Positions 8,710-17,650 of a stretch of 45,317 bases of DNA are shown in pieces; within the stretch, counting starts at the first letter, position 1, and every line of letters starts with the position of its first letter. The notes beneath the pieces are model-generated. The model was not told the origin of the DNA, ran no database searches, and saw nothing but the letters and a program-made list of their open reading frames with translations. Source of the stretch: CBDDYU01 sp965235655. Lineage in GTDB: Bacteria; Pseudomonadota; Alphaproteobacteria; Pelagibacterales; Pelagibacteraceae. Where the stretch lies: the NCBI GenBank assembly GCA_965235655.1, contig CBDDYU010000004.1, forward strand, positions 1 to 45,317, written 5' to 3'. The position numbers were made by a program, and so were the translations under genes.

Positions 8710-9633
8710 TTATACTAAAGATTTAAAAAACTGTTTCATTTTCATTCTAGCTTTTTCATCTGGAAGGTCTCCATATAAAGATTGCATATTCTCTTTCATA
8801 TGATCTAGCCTGGATGTAGCAGGTATAGAGCATGTAACAGCAGGATGAGAGGTGGTAAATTTTAAAAAAAATTCTGACCAACTTCTAATACCGTATTCTT
8901 TTACCCATTTTGGAATTTGTTTATTTTTCGTATAATCAAATAAGGAACCTCCTTGAAAAGGTCGATTAACAATAACGGCTATTTTTTTTTCTTTCGCTAA
9001 TGGTAGTAGCTTTTGTTCAGCTTCATCATCTAAAATATTGTAAGTAAATTGAACAAAATCAATATCTTCTTTATTCATAATATCGATCAACAACTTGTGT
9101 TTATTGCCATGTGAAGTTGTAACGCCAATATATTTTATTTTCTTTTGTTGCTTTAAGTTAGATAGTTTTTCAAGATGATCTTTGTAGTTAACTAGATTAT
9201 GTACTTGAATTAAGGAGAATTGATCTTGACCCCAAAGATCGAATGAGTTTTTTATTTGCTGTTCCCCATGCTTAGTTACCGGTGTCCAAACCTTAGTGGC
9301 AGAAAATAGTTTATTGTTTTGATTAATATTTTTTAAACATATTCCAATTATCTTTTCAGCACTTCCATACATGGGAGAGGAGTCAATTAAGGATCCACCA
9401 TCTTGAAAAAATTGTTCAACTATCTTTGTTCTGGTCTTTACGTCCTCTGTATTGTGACCTATATCAAATGTTAACCAGGTTCCCATTCCAATGGAAGCAA
9501 GAGGCTCCCCTGTTTTTGGTATAATTTTGTTAATTTTTTGTAACTGATTATTTTGTGCAAAGGATGGAAGAGAAAAAAAATTACTTAAATAACTGATAAA
9601 ACTAAAGATTAAAAAATTTCTTCTCGTGAACAT
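8710..9633 (-). CDS. Exported aldo/keto reductase with twin-arginine signal
   Basis: NAD(P)H-dependent aldo/keto reductase fold, 307 residues. The complete catalytic tetrad is visible: Asp84 and Tyr89 in LIDSSPMYG, Lys114 in SATKVW, His145 in IQVHN. The N-terminus has TRRNFLIF followed by a hydrophobic stretch and an SFA cleavage-like site near residue 26, which is a twin-arginine (Tat) signal, so the folded, cofactor-loaded enzyme is probably exported to the periplasm. Substrate cannot be named. It is convergent with gshB and lies downstream of hsp20, separated from it by the hsp20 terminator. Confidence 0.85.
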   Translation of the reverse strand: MFTRRNFLIFSFISYLSNFFSLPSFAQNNQLQKINKIIPKTGEPLASIGMGTWLTFDIGHNTEDVKTRTKIVEQFFQDGGSLIDSSPMYGSAEKIIGICLKNINQNNKLFSATKVWTPVTKHGEQQIKNSFDLWGQDQFSLIQVHNLVNYKDHLEKLSNLKQQKKIKYIGVTTSHGNKHKLLIDIMNKEDIDFVQFTYNILDDEAEQKLLPLAKEKKIAVIVNRPFQGGSLFDYTKNKQIPKWVKEYGIRSWSEFFLKFTTSHPAVTCSIPATSRLDHMKENMQSLYGDLPDEKARMKMKQFFKSLV

Positions 9634-9665
9634 TTTGCAATATTTAATCTTAATTGATTATAAAC

Positions 9666-9697
9666 AAAAATAAAAGAGGCGGAATGACTCCGCCTCT
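9666..9697 (-). terminator. Intrinsic terminator of hsp20
   Basis: On the minus strand the 9-bp stem AGAGGCGGA / TCCGCCTCT (arms 9689-9697 and 9675-9683, 5-nt loop) is followed by TTTATTTTTG. It lies about 16 nt after the hsp20 stop, before the aldo/keto reductase gene. Confidence 0.85.
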
Positions 9698-9712
9698 ATC
9701 TATAATGAAATT

Positions 9713-10162
9713 TTAGTTGATTTCAATTGTACGAGCTTTTTTTGATTCTGGAATAATTCTTTCAAGAGAAATCTTTAATAGACCATCCTTCAATTCAGCT
9801 CCTTTTACTTCTGTATCCTCAGAAATCGTAAATGATTTGCTAAAATATCTTTGGGATATTCCTTTATGCAAAACATTTCCTTCCGAGTCTTTCTGTTCCG
9901 CTTGTTCTTTTTTAACAGATTTAATAGTTAAAAGATTATCAGCATACTCAATACTCACATCTTTTTTATTAAAGCCTGCTAATGCAAGCTCAATATCGTA
10001 CTTATTGTTTCCTGTTTTAACGATATTGTATGGCGGATAATTTACCGTTGGGGTTTCAAAAAAATCACCTTCAAACATTCTCTCAAAATGATCAAAGATA
10101 TTATCAAAACCTACTGATACAGGTCGTAGTTGGTTAAATATAGATAAAGCATTCTTACTCAT
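9713..10162 (-). CDS. Small heat shock protein, Hsp20/IbpA family
   Basis: ATP-independent holdase chaperone that binds unfolding proteins in the cytoplasm, 149 residues. The N-terminal region (SVGFDNIFDHFERMF) is IbpA-like, the alpha-crystallin domain spans about 38-135 (YDIELALAGFNKKDVSIEY, LLTIKS, GLLKISLER), and the tail IPESKKARTIEI carries the IxI-type anchor. The gene has its own promoter and leader upstream (probable RpoH promoter and ROSE thermometer at 10163-10251) and its own terminator downstream, so it is a monocistronic heat-shock unit. Confidence 0.92.
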   Translation of the reverse strand: MSKNALSIFNQLRPVSVGFDNIFDHFERMFEGDFFETPTVNYPPYNIVKTGNNKYDIELALAGFNKKDVSIEYADNLLTIKSVKKEQAEQKDSEGNVLHKGISQRYFSKSFTISEDTEVKGAELKDGLLKISLERIIPESKKARTIEIN

Positions 10163-10230
10163 TTTTTCCTCCTTTTTTAAGCAAGTGTTTATGTAAGTCC
10201 CATTAGGCGACCTACAGTACGGATGTAGGT
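10163..10230 (-). ncRNA. Probable ROSE-type RNA thermometer in the hsp20 leader
   Basis: Read on the minus strand, the leader ends CTTGCT, six unpaired bases, AGGAGG, five A, then ATG. CTTGCT (10180-10185) can pair with AGGAGG (10168-10173) as C-G, U-G, U-A, a G-G mismatch, C-G, U-A. That UYGCU opposite the Shine-Dalgarno with a central G-G mismatch is the defining feature of ROSE elements, known to repress hsp20 translation at low temperature in alphaproteobacteria. A second hairpin, ACCTACA / TGTAGGT with a 7-nt loop (10210-10230), lies upstream. Whether that upstream hairpin is transcribed depends on the true start site. Confidence 0.65.
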
Positions 10231-10251
10231 ATCGATATTTATTTTTTCAAG
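10217..10251 (-). promoter_or_regulatory. Probable RpoH (sigma-32) promoter of hsp20
   Basis: The minus strand has CTTGAAA (10245-10251), an exact match to the sigma-32 -35 element, and CTACAT about 15 nt downstream as a weaker -10. Start-site position is not certain; if this -10 is right, part of the upstream leader hairpin would not be transcribed. Confidence 0.45.
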
Positions 10252-10261
10252 GGATAAAAAA

Positions 10262-12346
10262 TTATTTAAAATTAATTATTTTTAAGCAGAAAATATAGTC
10301 GAGTGCAATTTCTTTTAAATAGTCATAGCGCCCACTGGCACCACTATGTCCAGCATCCATATTCATCTTAAGAAGTAGTAAGTTATTGTCAGTTTTATAA
10401 TCTCTTATTTTTGCAGTCCATTTTGTCATTTCCCAATAAGTCACTCTAGGGTCCGTCACTCCTCCCGTAATTAACATGTGAGGATATTCTTGTTTTTTTA
10501 CATTGTCATAAGGTGAATAACTTTTGATATATTGAAATGCTTCTTTGCTATTTTTTAAATCACCCCACTCAGGTATTTCCGTTACTGTAAGCGGCAAATC
10601 TTCATCCAGCATAGTGTTGCAAATATCTACAAAAGGAACTTGAGCAATAATTCCTAAAAAAAGATCTGGTCTTTCATTGGCAATGTAGCCCATTAACAAG
10701 CCACCTGCAGAACCACCCTGAGCAATAATTTTTTTCTTGGAAGTATATTTTTTTTCACACAACGTTTCAGCACAAGCTATAAAATCTAAAAAAGTATTTT
10801 TTTTATTGAATAGTTTACCCTGCTCGTACCATTCTTGACCCTTTTCTCTTCCTCCTCTGATGTGAGCTATGGCATATACAAAACCCCTATCAATGAGAGA
10901 AAATCGATTGGAAGAAAAAGAGTCTGGTATTGTAATTCCATAACTTCCGTAACCGTATAATAATAAAGGGCTTGAACCATCTAACTTTGTCTCTTTTTTA
11001 TAAAAAACAGTTACTGGAACTTCCGCTCCATCATGTGAACGACAAAAAAATCTATCGCAAGCATATGAATTAGGATCGAACCCTGAAGGAATTTCTTGAA
11101 CTTTTTTAAGAATTTTTTCTTGTGTTTTGCAATTATAATCAAAAATAGATCTTGGAGTTATGGGTGAAGAAAAACTAAATCTTATCCAGTCTGTATCGTA
11201 CTCATATTGATTAAATAGGCTTAAATCATAGGCTTTTTCTTCGAATTCGATACTGTGATGATCATTGGTTTTGAGATTATGAATGATAATTTGATTTAAT
11301 CCATCTAGTCTTTGTAAATACACAATCCAGTTTTTTAATAGCAAGAAGTCGATAATAAAAATGTTATTTTGATAAGGTATAAAATCTTTCCAATTTTCTT
11401 TAGAGAAATTTTTTTCATCGCAGATCATTATTTTGAAATTTTTAGCCTTGCTTTGGTTTGTTAAAATATAAAAATAATTTTCACTATGGTCTATTTCATA
11501 TTCCTCTTTTTCGATACGCGGTGAAAATAATATTAAGGAGCTATTTAGATTAGATAAATCTTTTAAATAATATTCACTTGTTTGATGGTCTGCTGTTCGA
11601 ATTAATAAAAATTTTTTACTTTGCGATAAGCTTACTGAACAAAAAAAAGCAGGATTCTTTTCTTCGAAAATAATTTTATCTTTAGTAAAATCATCACCGA
11701 TATGATGCTGGTAAATTTTATTTGGCCTTTGATTATGATCTAATCCTATATAATAAATTGTAGTATTATTGGGATCCCAAATAATTTCACCTGTTGTATT
11801 TGGAATTTCAGAAGTTATGATTTTTTGATCTTGTAAATTTTCAACTGATAAAAAATAATTTTCACTTCCATTCTTATCAATATTATAAGCAATGTACTGA
11901 TGATTATGACTGTGAGCTAGTGATGCCAAATTAAAGAATTTTTGATTTTTAGCTCTTTTAGGAGTGTCAAAAATTGTTTCGATTTTTTTTTCTTTATTTA
12001 TTCTTTTGTAGCAAGGGATATTCTGTACCCTCTTCATATTCTGTATAATAAAAAAATTCACCATCTTTTATTGGAACGGAAGAATCTTTGTCTTTTATTC
12101 TGTCCTTTAAGTTCTTGAAATATTGTCTTCTTTTAAGTGAATCTGAAACTCTTGTAAATTATCTTTGAGTATAATTGATTTTCTGCTTCAAGATAACTTT
12201 GAATTTCAGAATTTAAATTTTTTGGTTTTTTTAATACTTCTTGCCAATTCTTTTGTTTAATCCAAGCATAGTTATCAATCAGCTCTTCTCCATGTAATTT
12301 TGTTACATTGGTTTCTTTTCTTAGCTTCGGTATTATATAGCTTCAT
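10262..12346 (-). CDS. ptrB: Oligopeptidase B / protease II, S9 family (three frameshifts near the N-terminus)
   Basis: Serine peptidase of the prolyl oligopeptidase family that cleaves peptides after basic residues. The continuous part (10262-12064, 600 residues) has the beta-propeller and the hydrolase domain with the nucleophile motif GGSAGGLLMGY, the acid in TDPRV, and the catalytic His in MDAGHSGASGR. The family is about 690 residues; the missing N-terminus is present upstream in other frames: MKLYNTEAKK (start ATG 12344-12346), TNVTKLHGEELIDNYAWI and YLEAENQLYSK, then LKDRIKDKDSSVPIKDGEF and EYEEGTEYP. Three single-base insertions (near 12313, 12150 and 12015) separate these. Removing them restores 694 codons, exactly the family size. 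Either sequencing error or a recently broken gene. The start is only 2 bp from the divergent J-protein start. Confidence 0.82.
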
Positions 12347-12348
12347 TT

Positions 12349-12845
12349 ATGAATTTTATATTATTAGGTATTATTGTTTTTTTAACTGTATACGGTTTTT
12401 TATGGTTAATGGCCAATGTGCAATCAAAAACATTTTCATCATTTTTTAGATTTTCAACAATTATTGTTTCAATTATTGCTATCATTTTTTTATTTTTTGT
12501 TGGTAGGTATTTATTATCCCTACCTTTTTTTGCTCTTGATTATAAGTGCATCTAAAGAAGAAGAGTTTTTAATATTTTTAATATTTTTTATTTATATTAG
12601 ATTATTTAGCTCATCGTGGAAATTCAAACTTCATTCAGTCAATTCAGAACAATCTAGCGTTTCCTCCATGGACCCCTGCCGAGGCATATGAGGTATTAGG
12701 ACTTTCTCGAAATTGTTCAAGAAAGGACATTCTGCAAGCTCATAAAAAACTTATATTATCTTTACATCCAGACAAAAGTGGCAATAACTATCTAGCAGGC
12801 AAGATTAATCAAGCCAGAGATGTTTTGTTAAAATTTCATAAATGA
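12349..12845 (+). pseudogene. Membrane-anchored J-domain (DnaJ-like) protein, two frameshifts
   Basis: The first frame (12349 to about 12540) encodes two membrane helices (MNFILLGIIVFLTVYGFLW and a second at about 36-58). A middle piece lies in the next frame, and the C-terminus is a J domain in the third: PAEAYEVLGLSRNCSRKDIL, then LSLHPDKSGNNYLAGKINQ, ending at the stop 12843-12845. This order (N-terminal membrane segment, linker, C-terminal J domain with HPD and the NYLAxKINxA tail) is that of the alphaproteobacterial TIM14/DnaJ-like family, which recruits DnaK to the membrane. Both frame changes are single extra bases. The HPD motif is intact, so the protein would work if the insertions are not real. 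Confidence 0.65.
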
Positions 12846-12946
12846 ATTTAGAATTTTTTAAAGGTATAATAAGTTATTTTTTTGTTAAAAATAAAATAAT
12901 TGGCTTTTTTATTATTATTACCCATTACTTTTAATTATATTATCTT

Positions 12947-13824
12947 ATGAGAAAATTTTTCATTTTTATAATAATTCTAATGTTCTGATCAATCAGTGTA
13001 ATTAGCTATTTTACTTTTGATACGATTTTAAAAAATTATGTAATAACATTCTGTAAGTAAAAAAATTGAAAAAAAAATTTCTCTTGATCAAATAAAAACA
13101 AATCTTTTCAAAGGAACTATAGCTAAAGTTAAAAATTTATCTGTTGCAGACAAAAATTCTCAAAATAATAAAAAATATTTAATAGAAATACAAAACATCA
13201 ATTATTGATATAAATGTTTTAACTCTTTTATCGAGAAACTAGTATCTTTACAATAAAGTAAATTTAGATGGTGTTCTAATATGAACTACAAAGCATCTAT
13301 TGTTAGATGGAAAAATAGTAGATAATTTTGGATCTAATAAATCAATTTTTAGATAAGAAGAATAAAAAATGACAGTTCAATAAATAAATAATTACAAGAT
13401 AATAGAAGATAAAAACAATCAGAAGATAAAAATGAAATTTTAAAATCAAATAACTTAGATAATACAAGAAGATAAAAATTTTATTATTCAGAAACTTAAA
13501 TATACCATGAGATTATCATTCAATGCTGAAGCAAAAGATCTTAAATTTTACAAAGCAACTAAAAATTGACAGTATGGAATTTTCAAAATGTTGGTAATAC
13601 AAAAAATGCAAATCATTATCAAAGATGTATTTGCAATGATAGCTACAAATATCGCAATAAAATTAAATAATGAAACTATTATTAGTAATTTAAAAGAAAA
13701 ATTTAATAGTAAAATTCAAAAAATATTAGAAAAAGATCAATTGAAAAACAAACTTGAAAATATTTTAAAAGATCCTGAAAAAAAAGAAAAAATATTTAAT
13801 AAATTAAACAAATTATTTAAATAA
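12947..13824 (+). pseudogene. AsmA-like / DUF748-type membrane-anchored protein, heavily disrupted
   Basis: No continuous frame, but joined pieces read as one protein: MRKFFIFIIILMF (membrane anchor), FDTILKNYVITF, SVSKKIEKKISLDQIKTNLF, GTIAKVKNLSVADKN, IQNIN-IDINVLTLLS, INKVNLDGVLI, and a C-terminal open stretch (13588-13824) rich in Lys and Ile. The pattern anchor, Ile-rich beta strands, xGxI.xVxxLxV, then SLLS and xxVxLDG, is typical of AsmA-like proteins of alphaproteobacteria. At least two single-base insertions (near 13052 and 13204) plus in-frame stops (for example near 12986, 13275 and 13355) break it. The start codon is ATG 12947. Family call is from pattern only; decay seems real here because stops accompany the shifts. 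Confidence 0.4.
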
Positions 13825-14714
13825 ATTTTTTAATTGTATTAAAAACTTGATCTGGTGTTATCTTGTTTATTGCTAATGAACCATGGCTAACTCTTTTGAT
13901 ACCGACGAGGTGTAATAGGTTTGATCCTTTTGGTGTAACTTGCGTAATTTGCTGGCGTATCTCCAAATAGACCAAAGCTCTGAATATCTAGTCCAGCACA
14001 AATATGCATAAAGCCCGTATCATTTCCAATATAAATTTTTGATCCATCAACAATGTTAATTGATTTTTTTATATTAAAATCACAAAGTGATTTTATTTTA
14101 ATTTTAGGAAATTGCTTTATTATTTTTTTAGCAAAACTTTTTTCAAATAAACCCCCAGCCAAAATATAATTGTATTTTTTTTTTGATGATATTTTTTTTA
14201 TTAAATTGATATAGTTATCCAAGCCCCATTTTTTTGTAGGACCACTTCCTCCTATGCCAAGTACTATATTATTATTTTTTTTTATTTTTCTATTTCTTTT
14301 GATTTTATAAAAAAATTTTAAATCTTGGTTTTGTAGCCACAATCTTGTTTGTTGCTTATATTTTTCTACAATATTTTCATTTTTTTTTACTATTCCATAA
14401 AAAAATATTTTTTTTACTCCAGCCAATTTACAAATGATCGGATATCTTGCCCCATAATGAAATATAAAGACTTTTGAATATTGATTTTTTTTTATTAGTT
14501 CCATTAATTGTTTATTGGAGTTGTTCAAGTCCTCTAAAAAAAAAATTTGATTTATTTGATTATCTTCTAAAAATATTTCTCTGGAGCACGTTCTTTTTTT
14601 TGTAATGATATCTACTTTATAATTTTTGTTATGTTTTGCTATTTCATGTATAGCTGGAGAGAAAACGCACATGTCACCAATACCTGGCCTAGCCTGTATA
14701 ATTAGTAATTTCAT
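13817..14714 (-). CDS. GT9-family glycosyltransferase (ADP-heptose:LPS heptosyltransferase-like), one frameshift near the C-terminus
   Basis: Transfers a sugar (heptose in the known members) onto the lipopolysaccharide core at the cytoplasmic membrane. The N-terminus MKLLIIQARPGIGDMCVFSPAI is the family hallmark, and YIGNDTGFMHICAGLDIQSFGLFGDT near residue 230-255 is the nucleotide-sugar/acceptor motif. The open frame stops at 13887 after KPITPRRYQKS, but the next frame continues GIKRVSHGSLAINKITPDQV and ends at 13817-13819, restoring a normal GT9 tail. This implies one extra base near 13900. The true 3' end overlaps the convergent AsmA-like remnant by 8 nt. Acceptor and sugar are not certain. 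Confidence 0.8.
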
Positions 14715-14817
14715 TCGTTAGAAATATAACTTATGCATCAATTAAATAAATTAATTTATTTTAAATTTAGTATTTATTATTTGCTATTTGTATATCGGAC
14801 TAGTAATTTCCTTTTTT

Positions 14818-15579
14818 ATGGAAATTAGAAAAAATATATTTAAAGAAAAAATTAAAAAGTTTGAAAAACAAATTGGTATTTGGAGTTGTTTAACAAATAA
14901 TACTGTAGCTGAAATTTTATCAGTGGTTGGTTTTGATTGGATCGTAATCGATATGGAGCATTCTCCAAATGACATTCAAGAAGTTTTAACTCAATTACAA
15001 ATTATTCAAGGATTTAAATCTGAGCCCATGGTTAGAGTTCCCTGGAACGAGCCTGTTACTGTAAAGAGAGTTTTAGATATGGGGGCACAAACAATTTTAT
15101 TTCCATTTGTGGAGAATGAAAAAGAAGCAGCAGATGCAGTAAGCTCAACTAGATACCCTCCAAAAGGAATAAGAGGTGTGATGTCAGCGGCAAGAATGAA
15201 TAAATATGGCACTGTAACTGACTATTATCATAAAGCTGAAAAAGAAATTTGCGTGATAGTCCAATGTGAAACTAAAAATGCAATAGAAAATATTCCTAAA
15301 ATTGCAGCAGTGGATGGCGTAGATGGAATTTTTGTTGGCCCAAGTGATTTATCTGCATCGATTGGAAAGCTAGGTCAATTTGAAGACTCAGAAGTTCAAT
15401 CGTTAATTCTTCAGGCAAAAGATGTTTGTGCGAAACACAATATTCCAATTGGAATTTTGACAGCTAAAAAAGACTTTGCCAAAAAATATGTAGCTGACGG
15501 ATTTACTTTTGTAGCTGTCAATAGTGATACAAATTTAATTGCAAGAAGTGCAGAAGCTTTGCTTAAAGAATTTAAGTAG
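14818..15579 (+). CDS. HpcH/HpaI-family class II aldolase (2-oxo acid aldolase)
   Basis: Metal-dependent class II aldolase of the HpcH/HpaI family, which includes 4-hydroxy-2-oxoheptanedioate and 2-dehydro-3-deoxyglucarate aldolases; products are pyruvate and an aldehyde. Typical segments: GIWSCLTNNTVAEIL, DWIVIDMEHSP, VRVPWNEPVTVKRVLDMGAQ, FPFVEN, then the metal-ligand loops QCETKNAIENI and GIFVGPSDLSASIG. I choose ATG 14818 (MEIRKNIFKEK), where family similarity begins; an in-frame ATG at 14788 adds ten non-conserved residues. 253 residues, normal size. The exact substrate cannot be told from sequence. 20 nt before the FrnE-like gene. Confidence 0.88.
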   Translation: MEIRKNIFKEKIKKFEKQIGIWSCLTNNTVAEILSVVGFDWIVIDMEHSPNDIQEVLTQLQIIQGFKSEPMVRVPWNEPVTVKRVLDMGAQTILFPFVENEKEAADAVSSTRYPPKGIRGVMSAARMNKYGTVTDYYHKAEKEICVIVQCETKNAIENIPKIAAVDGVDGIFVGPSDLSASIGKLGQFEDSEVQSLILQAKDVCAKHNIPIGILTAKKDFAKKYVADGFTFVAVNSDTNLIARSAEALLKEFK

Positions 15580-15599
15580 TTTTTTAATCATTTCAACAA

Positions 15600-16217
15600 A
15601 TGAAAATAGAAGTTTATAGCGATACCGTTTGCGGATGGTGTTTTATTGGACATCAGAGATTAAAAAAAGCAATTGAAAAAATTAAAGTTAATTGTGAAAT
15701 AGTTCACATTCCATTTCAGTTAAATCCTACAATGCCTCTAAATGGAATGGATAGGGATGAATATATTGAAAAAAAATTTGGCAGCAAAGCTAATGCCAAG
15801 CCAATGTATGACCATATGGTACAAGAGGCAAAAAAAGAAAATTTAAATTTTAACTTAGAGTTAATAAAAAAAACCCCAAGTACTGTTCCGTCACATATTT
15901 TAGTCGCCTATATGAAAAAATACAATTTACAGGAGAAAGTATTATTTGATATTTTTCATAATTATTTTATCGATGGTATTGATATTGGCGATACTACAAA
16001 TCTTATTAAAATAGCTGCAAATCATGGTATCAAAAGTGAAGAGTTAAATAATCAATTTAAGTTAAAAGATAATATAACAAAAATATATCAAATGGATGTT
16101 GCTGGAAGAGAGATGGGCATAACGGGAGTACCTTTTTTTGTATTTAATAATAAGGTGATGTTATCAGGCGCCCAACCAGTTGAGGTAATTATAGACGCTA
16201 TTAATAAAGCTAAATGA
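15600..16217 (+). CDS. DsbA-family FrnE-like oxidoreductase
   Basis: 205-residue thioredoxin-fold protein of the DsbA/FrnE subfamily. It has no signal peptide, so it acts in the cytoplasm as a disulfide or glutathione-dependent isomerase-like enzyme. Motifs: SDTVCGWCFIG with the active-site pair Cys11-Cys14, helical insert, and the cis-Pro loop GITGVPFFVFNNK followed by SGAQP near the C-terminus. Its stop codon overlaps the start of the lysine-rich gene (ATGA at 16214-16217), so the two are co-translated. The gene lies between the aldolase and that unusual protein; no functional link is known. Confidence 0.88.
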   Translation: MKIEVYSDTVCGWCFIGHQRLKKAIEKIKVNCEIVHIPFQLNPTMPLNGMDRDEYIEKKFGSKANAKPMYDHMVQEAKKENLNFNLELIKKTPSTVPSHILVAYMKKYNLQEKVLFDIFHNYFIDGIDIGDTTNLIKIAANHGIKSEELNNQFKLKDNITKIYQMDVAGREMGITGVPFFVFNNKVMLSGAQPVEVIIDAINKAK

Positions 16218-17650
16218 AAAAAAAAATTCAAAAAAATAAAAGCAAGAAAAATAAAAAAAAAGTTTTAAAAAAGAAAAAATTATTAGTAAAAAAAATTAAT
16301 TTAAAAAAAATAAAAAAAAATACAAAAACTAAAAAAATTAATAAAAAGAAAAAAATTCCCAAGGTAAAGAAAGCAGTTATCAAGAAAAAGAAAGTTTTAA
16401 AAATTAAAAAAATAAATAAAAAAAATAATAAAAAAAAATTAATAATTAAAAAAAAACAAAAAAGAAAAAACACTCCTAAAAAAAAATTATTACCTAAAAA
16501 AAAGATTGTACGTCAAAACGCAATACAACAATTTTTAGAAAAGTTAAAAAATCAATTAAGCGACTGGTTTGGTTTAAGAAGTTTTGTACGTTCTAAGATC
16601 GAACTATGGAAGGACTATATTGAAAAGCAAAAATTACTTAAAAAACAAAAGCTTGAAAAATTAAGAATTGAAACTGCAAAAGAAAGAGAAAGAGAAAGAA
16701 TAAGAAAGAAAAAAGAAGCTGAGAAGGAAAAAATAAGATTAAAAATTCTTAAGAAAAAAGAATTACTAGAAAGAAAAAGAAAAGCGCTATTAGAGAAAAA
16801 AATAGCACAAAAAATTGCAAAAGAACAAAAAAGAATAAAAGCCAAAGAAAGAAAAGAACAGCTACGTATTAAAGCTAAAGAGAGAAAAATTAAAGAATTA
16901 GCAAGAATTAAAGCACAAAAAGAAAAGGAAAAAATAAGAATAGCTAAAGAAAAATTAAAAATTAAAGAGGCCAAAGCCAAAGAGAGAAAGAGAATTCTTG
17001 AAGAAAAAATTGCTCTTCGCAATAAAATCAAAGAGGAAAGATTACAAGAACGTTTACGCAAAGAAAAATTAAAAGAATATAAGCGTGTTGAAAAAGACAA
17101 AATAAGATTGTTGCGGGAACAGCTAAGAGCTGTAGATGATAGACTTGTAAAAATTAGAGAAAAATATCAGCTCATCAAGCAAAAAAGAAGAGAACAGAAA
17201 TTAGCTGAACTTGAAATTCGAAGACAAACAAAAGAAGAAGCAAGAAAAATTTTCGAAGCTCAAAAGGCTGAAAATCTCTTAAAGCAAAAAGTAGTAGAAC
17301 GTTTAGAGAGATATTCAAGAAATATGAAATCTATCGTATTTCAAATTAACAAAAGATATTTGGCATTACGCAGAGCACCATTAAGATTTGTTGACCATAT
17401 TGCTGAAAATGGAGAATGTTTTATTAAAAATGAAGATGCAGTAAGCGAAGAAGATTATTTAATCTTATTATTTATTGAGGGTGAAACTGCCAAAGAAAGA
17501 TTAAGAAAAAAAATAACTTTAGAAGATAGAACGGATCTTGCTGAAACGAAAATCTTTAAGCCTAAGAATGTATTTGAAGCTTCTGATTATATGATTGATA
17601 GATTGGCAAGAATGTTTGAAAAAGAAAGACAACTAAAAAAAGCTAGCTAG
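16214..17650 (+). CDS. Polylysine-tailed, highly charged helical protein of unknown function
   Basis: Not recognised as a named family. Three parts are visible in 478 residues. Residues 1-100 contain 53 lysines in short runs separated by Ile, Leu, Asn, Val, like a histone H1-type tail. Residues about 105-125 are amphipathic (QQFLEKLKNQLSDWFGLRSF). Residues about 126-365 are an almost unbroken Lys/Arg/Glu repeat with no Pro or Gly, expected to form a long single alpha helix or coiled coil (for example KAKERKEQLRIKAKERK). Residues about 366-478 look folded: RYLALRRAPLRFVDHIAEN, then SEEDYLILLFIEG and FEASDYMIDRLARMFE. No signal peptide or membrane segment. Binding to DNA, RNA or ribosomes is plausible from charge. 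Start overlaps the FrnE-like stop. Despite many A runs the frame is intact. Confidence 0.85.
   Translation: MKKKIQKNKSKKNKKKVLKKKKLLVKKINLKKIKKNTKTKKINKKKKIPKVKKAVIKKKKVLKIKKINKKNNKKKLIIKKKQKRKNTPKKKLLPKKKIVRQNAIQQFLEKLKNQLSDWFGLRSFVRSKIELWKDYIEKQKLLKKQKLEKLRIETAKERERERIRKKKEAEKEKIRLKILKKKELLERKRKALLEKKIAQKIAKEQKRIKAKERKEQLRIKAKERKIKELARIKAQKEKEKIRIAKEKLKIKEAKAKERKRILEEKIALRNKIKEERLQERLRKEKLKEYKRVEKDKIRLLREQLRAVDDRLVKIREKYQLIKQKRREQKLAELEIRRQTKEEARKIFEAQKAENLLKQKVVERLERYSRNMKSIVFQINKRYLALRRAPLRFVDHIAENGECFIKNEDAVSEEDYLILLFIEGETAKERLRKKITLEDRTDLAETKIFKPKNVFEASDYMIDRLARMFEKERQLKKAS

Noticed and set aside
12947..13620. TGA read as Trp (alternative genetic code) in the AsmA-like region
   Set aside because: TGA is used as a normal stop in many intact genes here (for example the aminotransferase, FrnE-like protein and rhodanese), and TAA/TAG stops also interrupt this region.
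16228..17100. Reverse-strand Phe/Leu-rich ORFs
   Set aside because: They are the complement of AAA/AAG codons in the lysine-rich gene.
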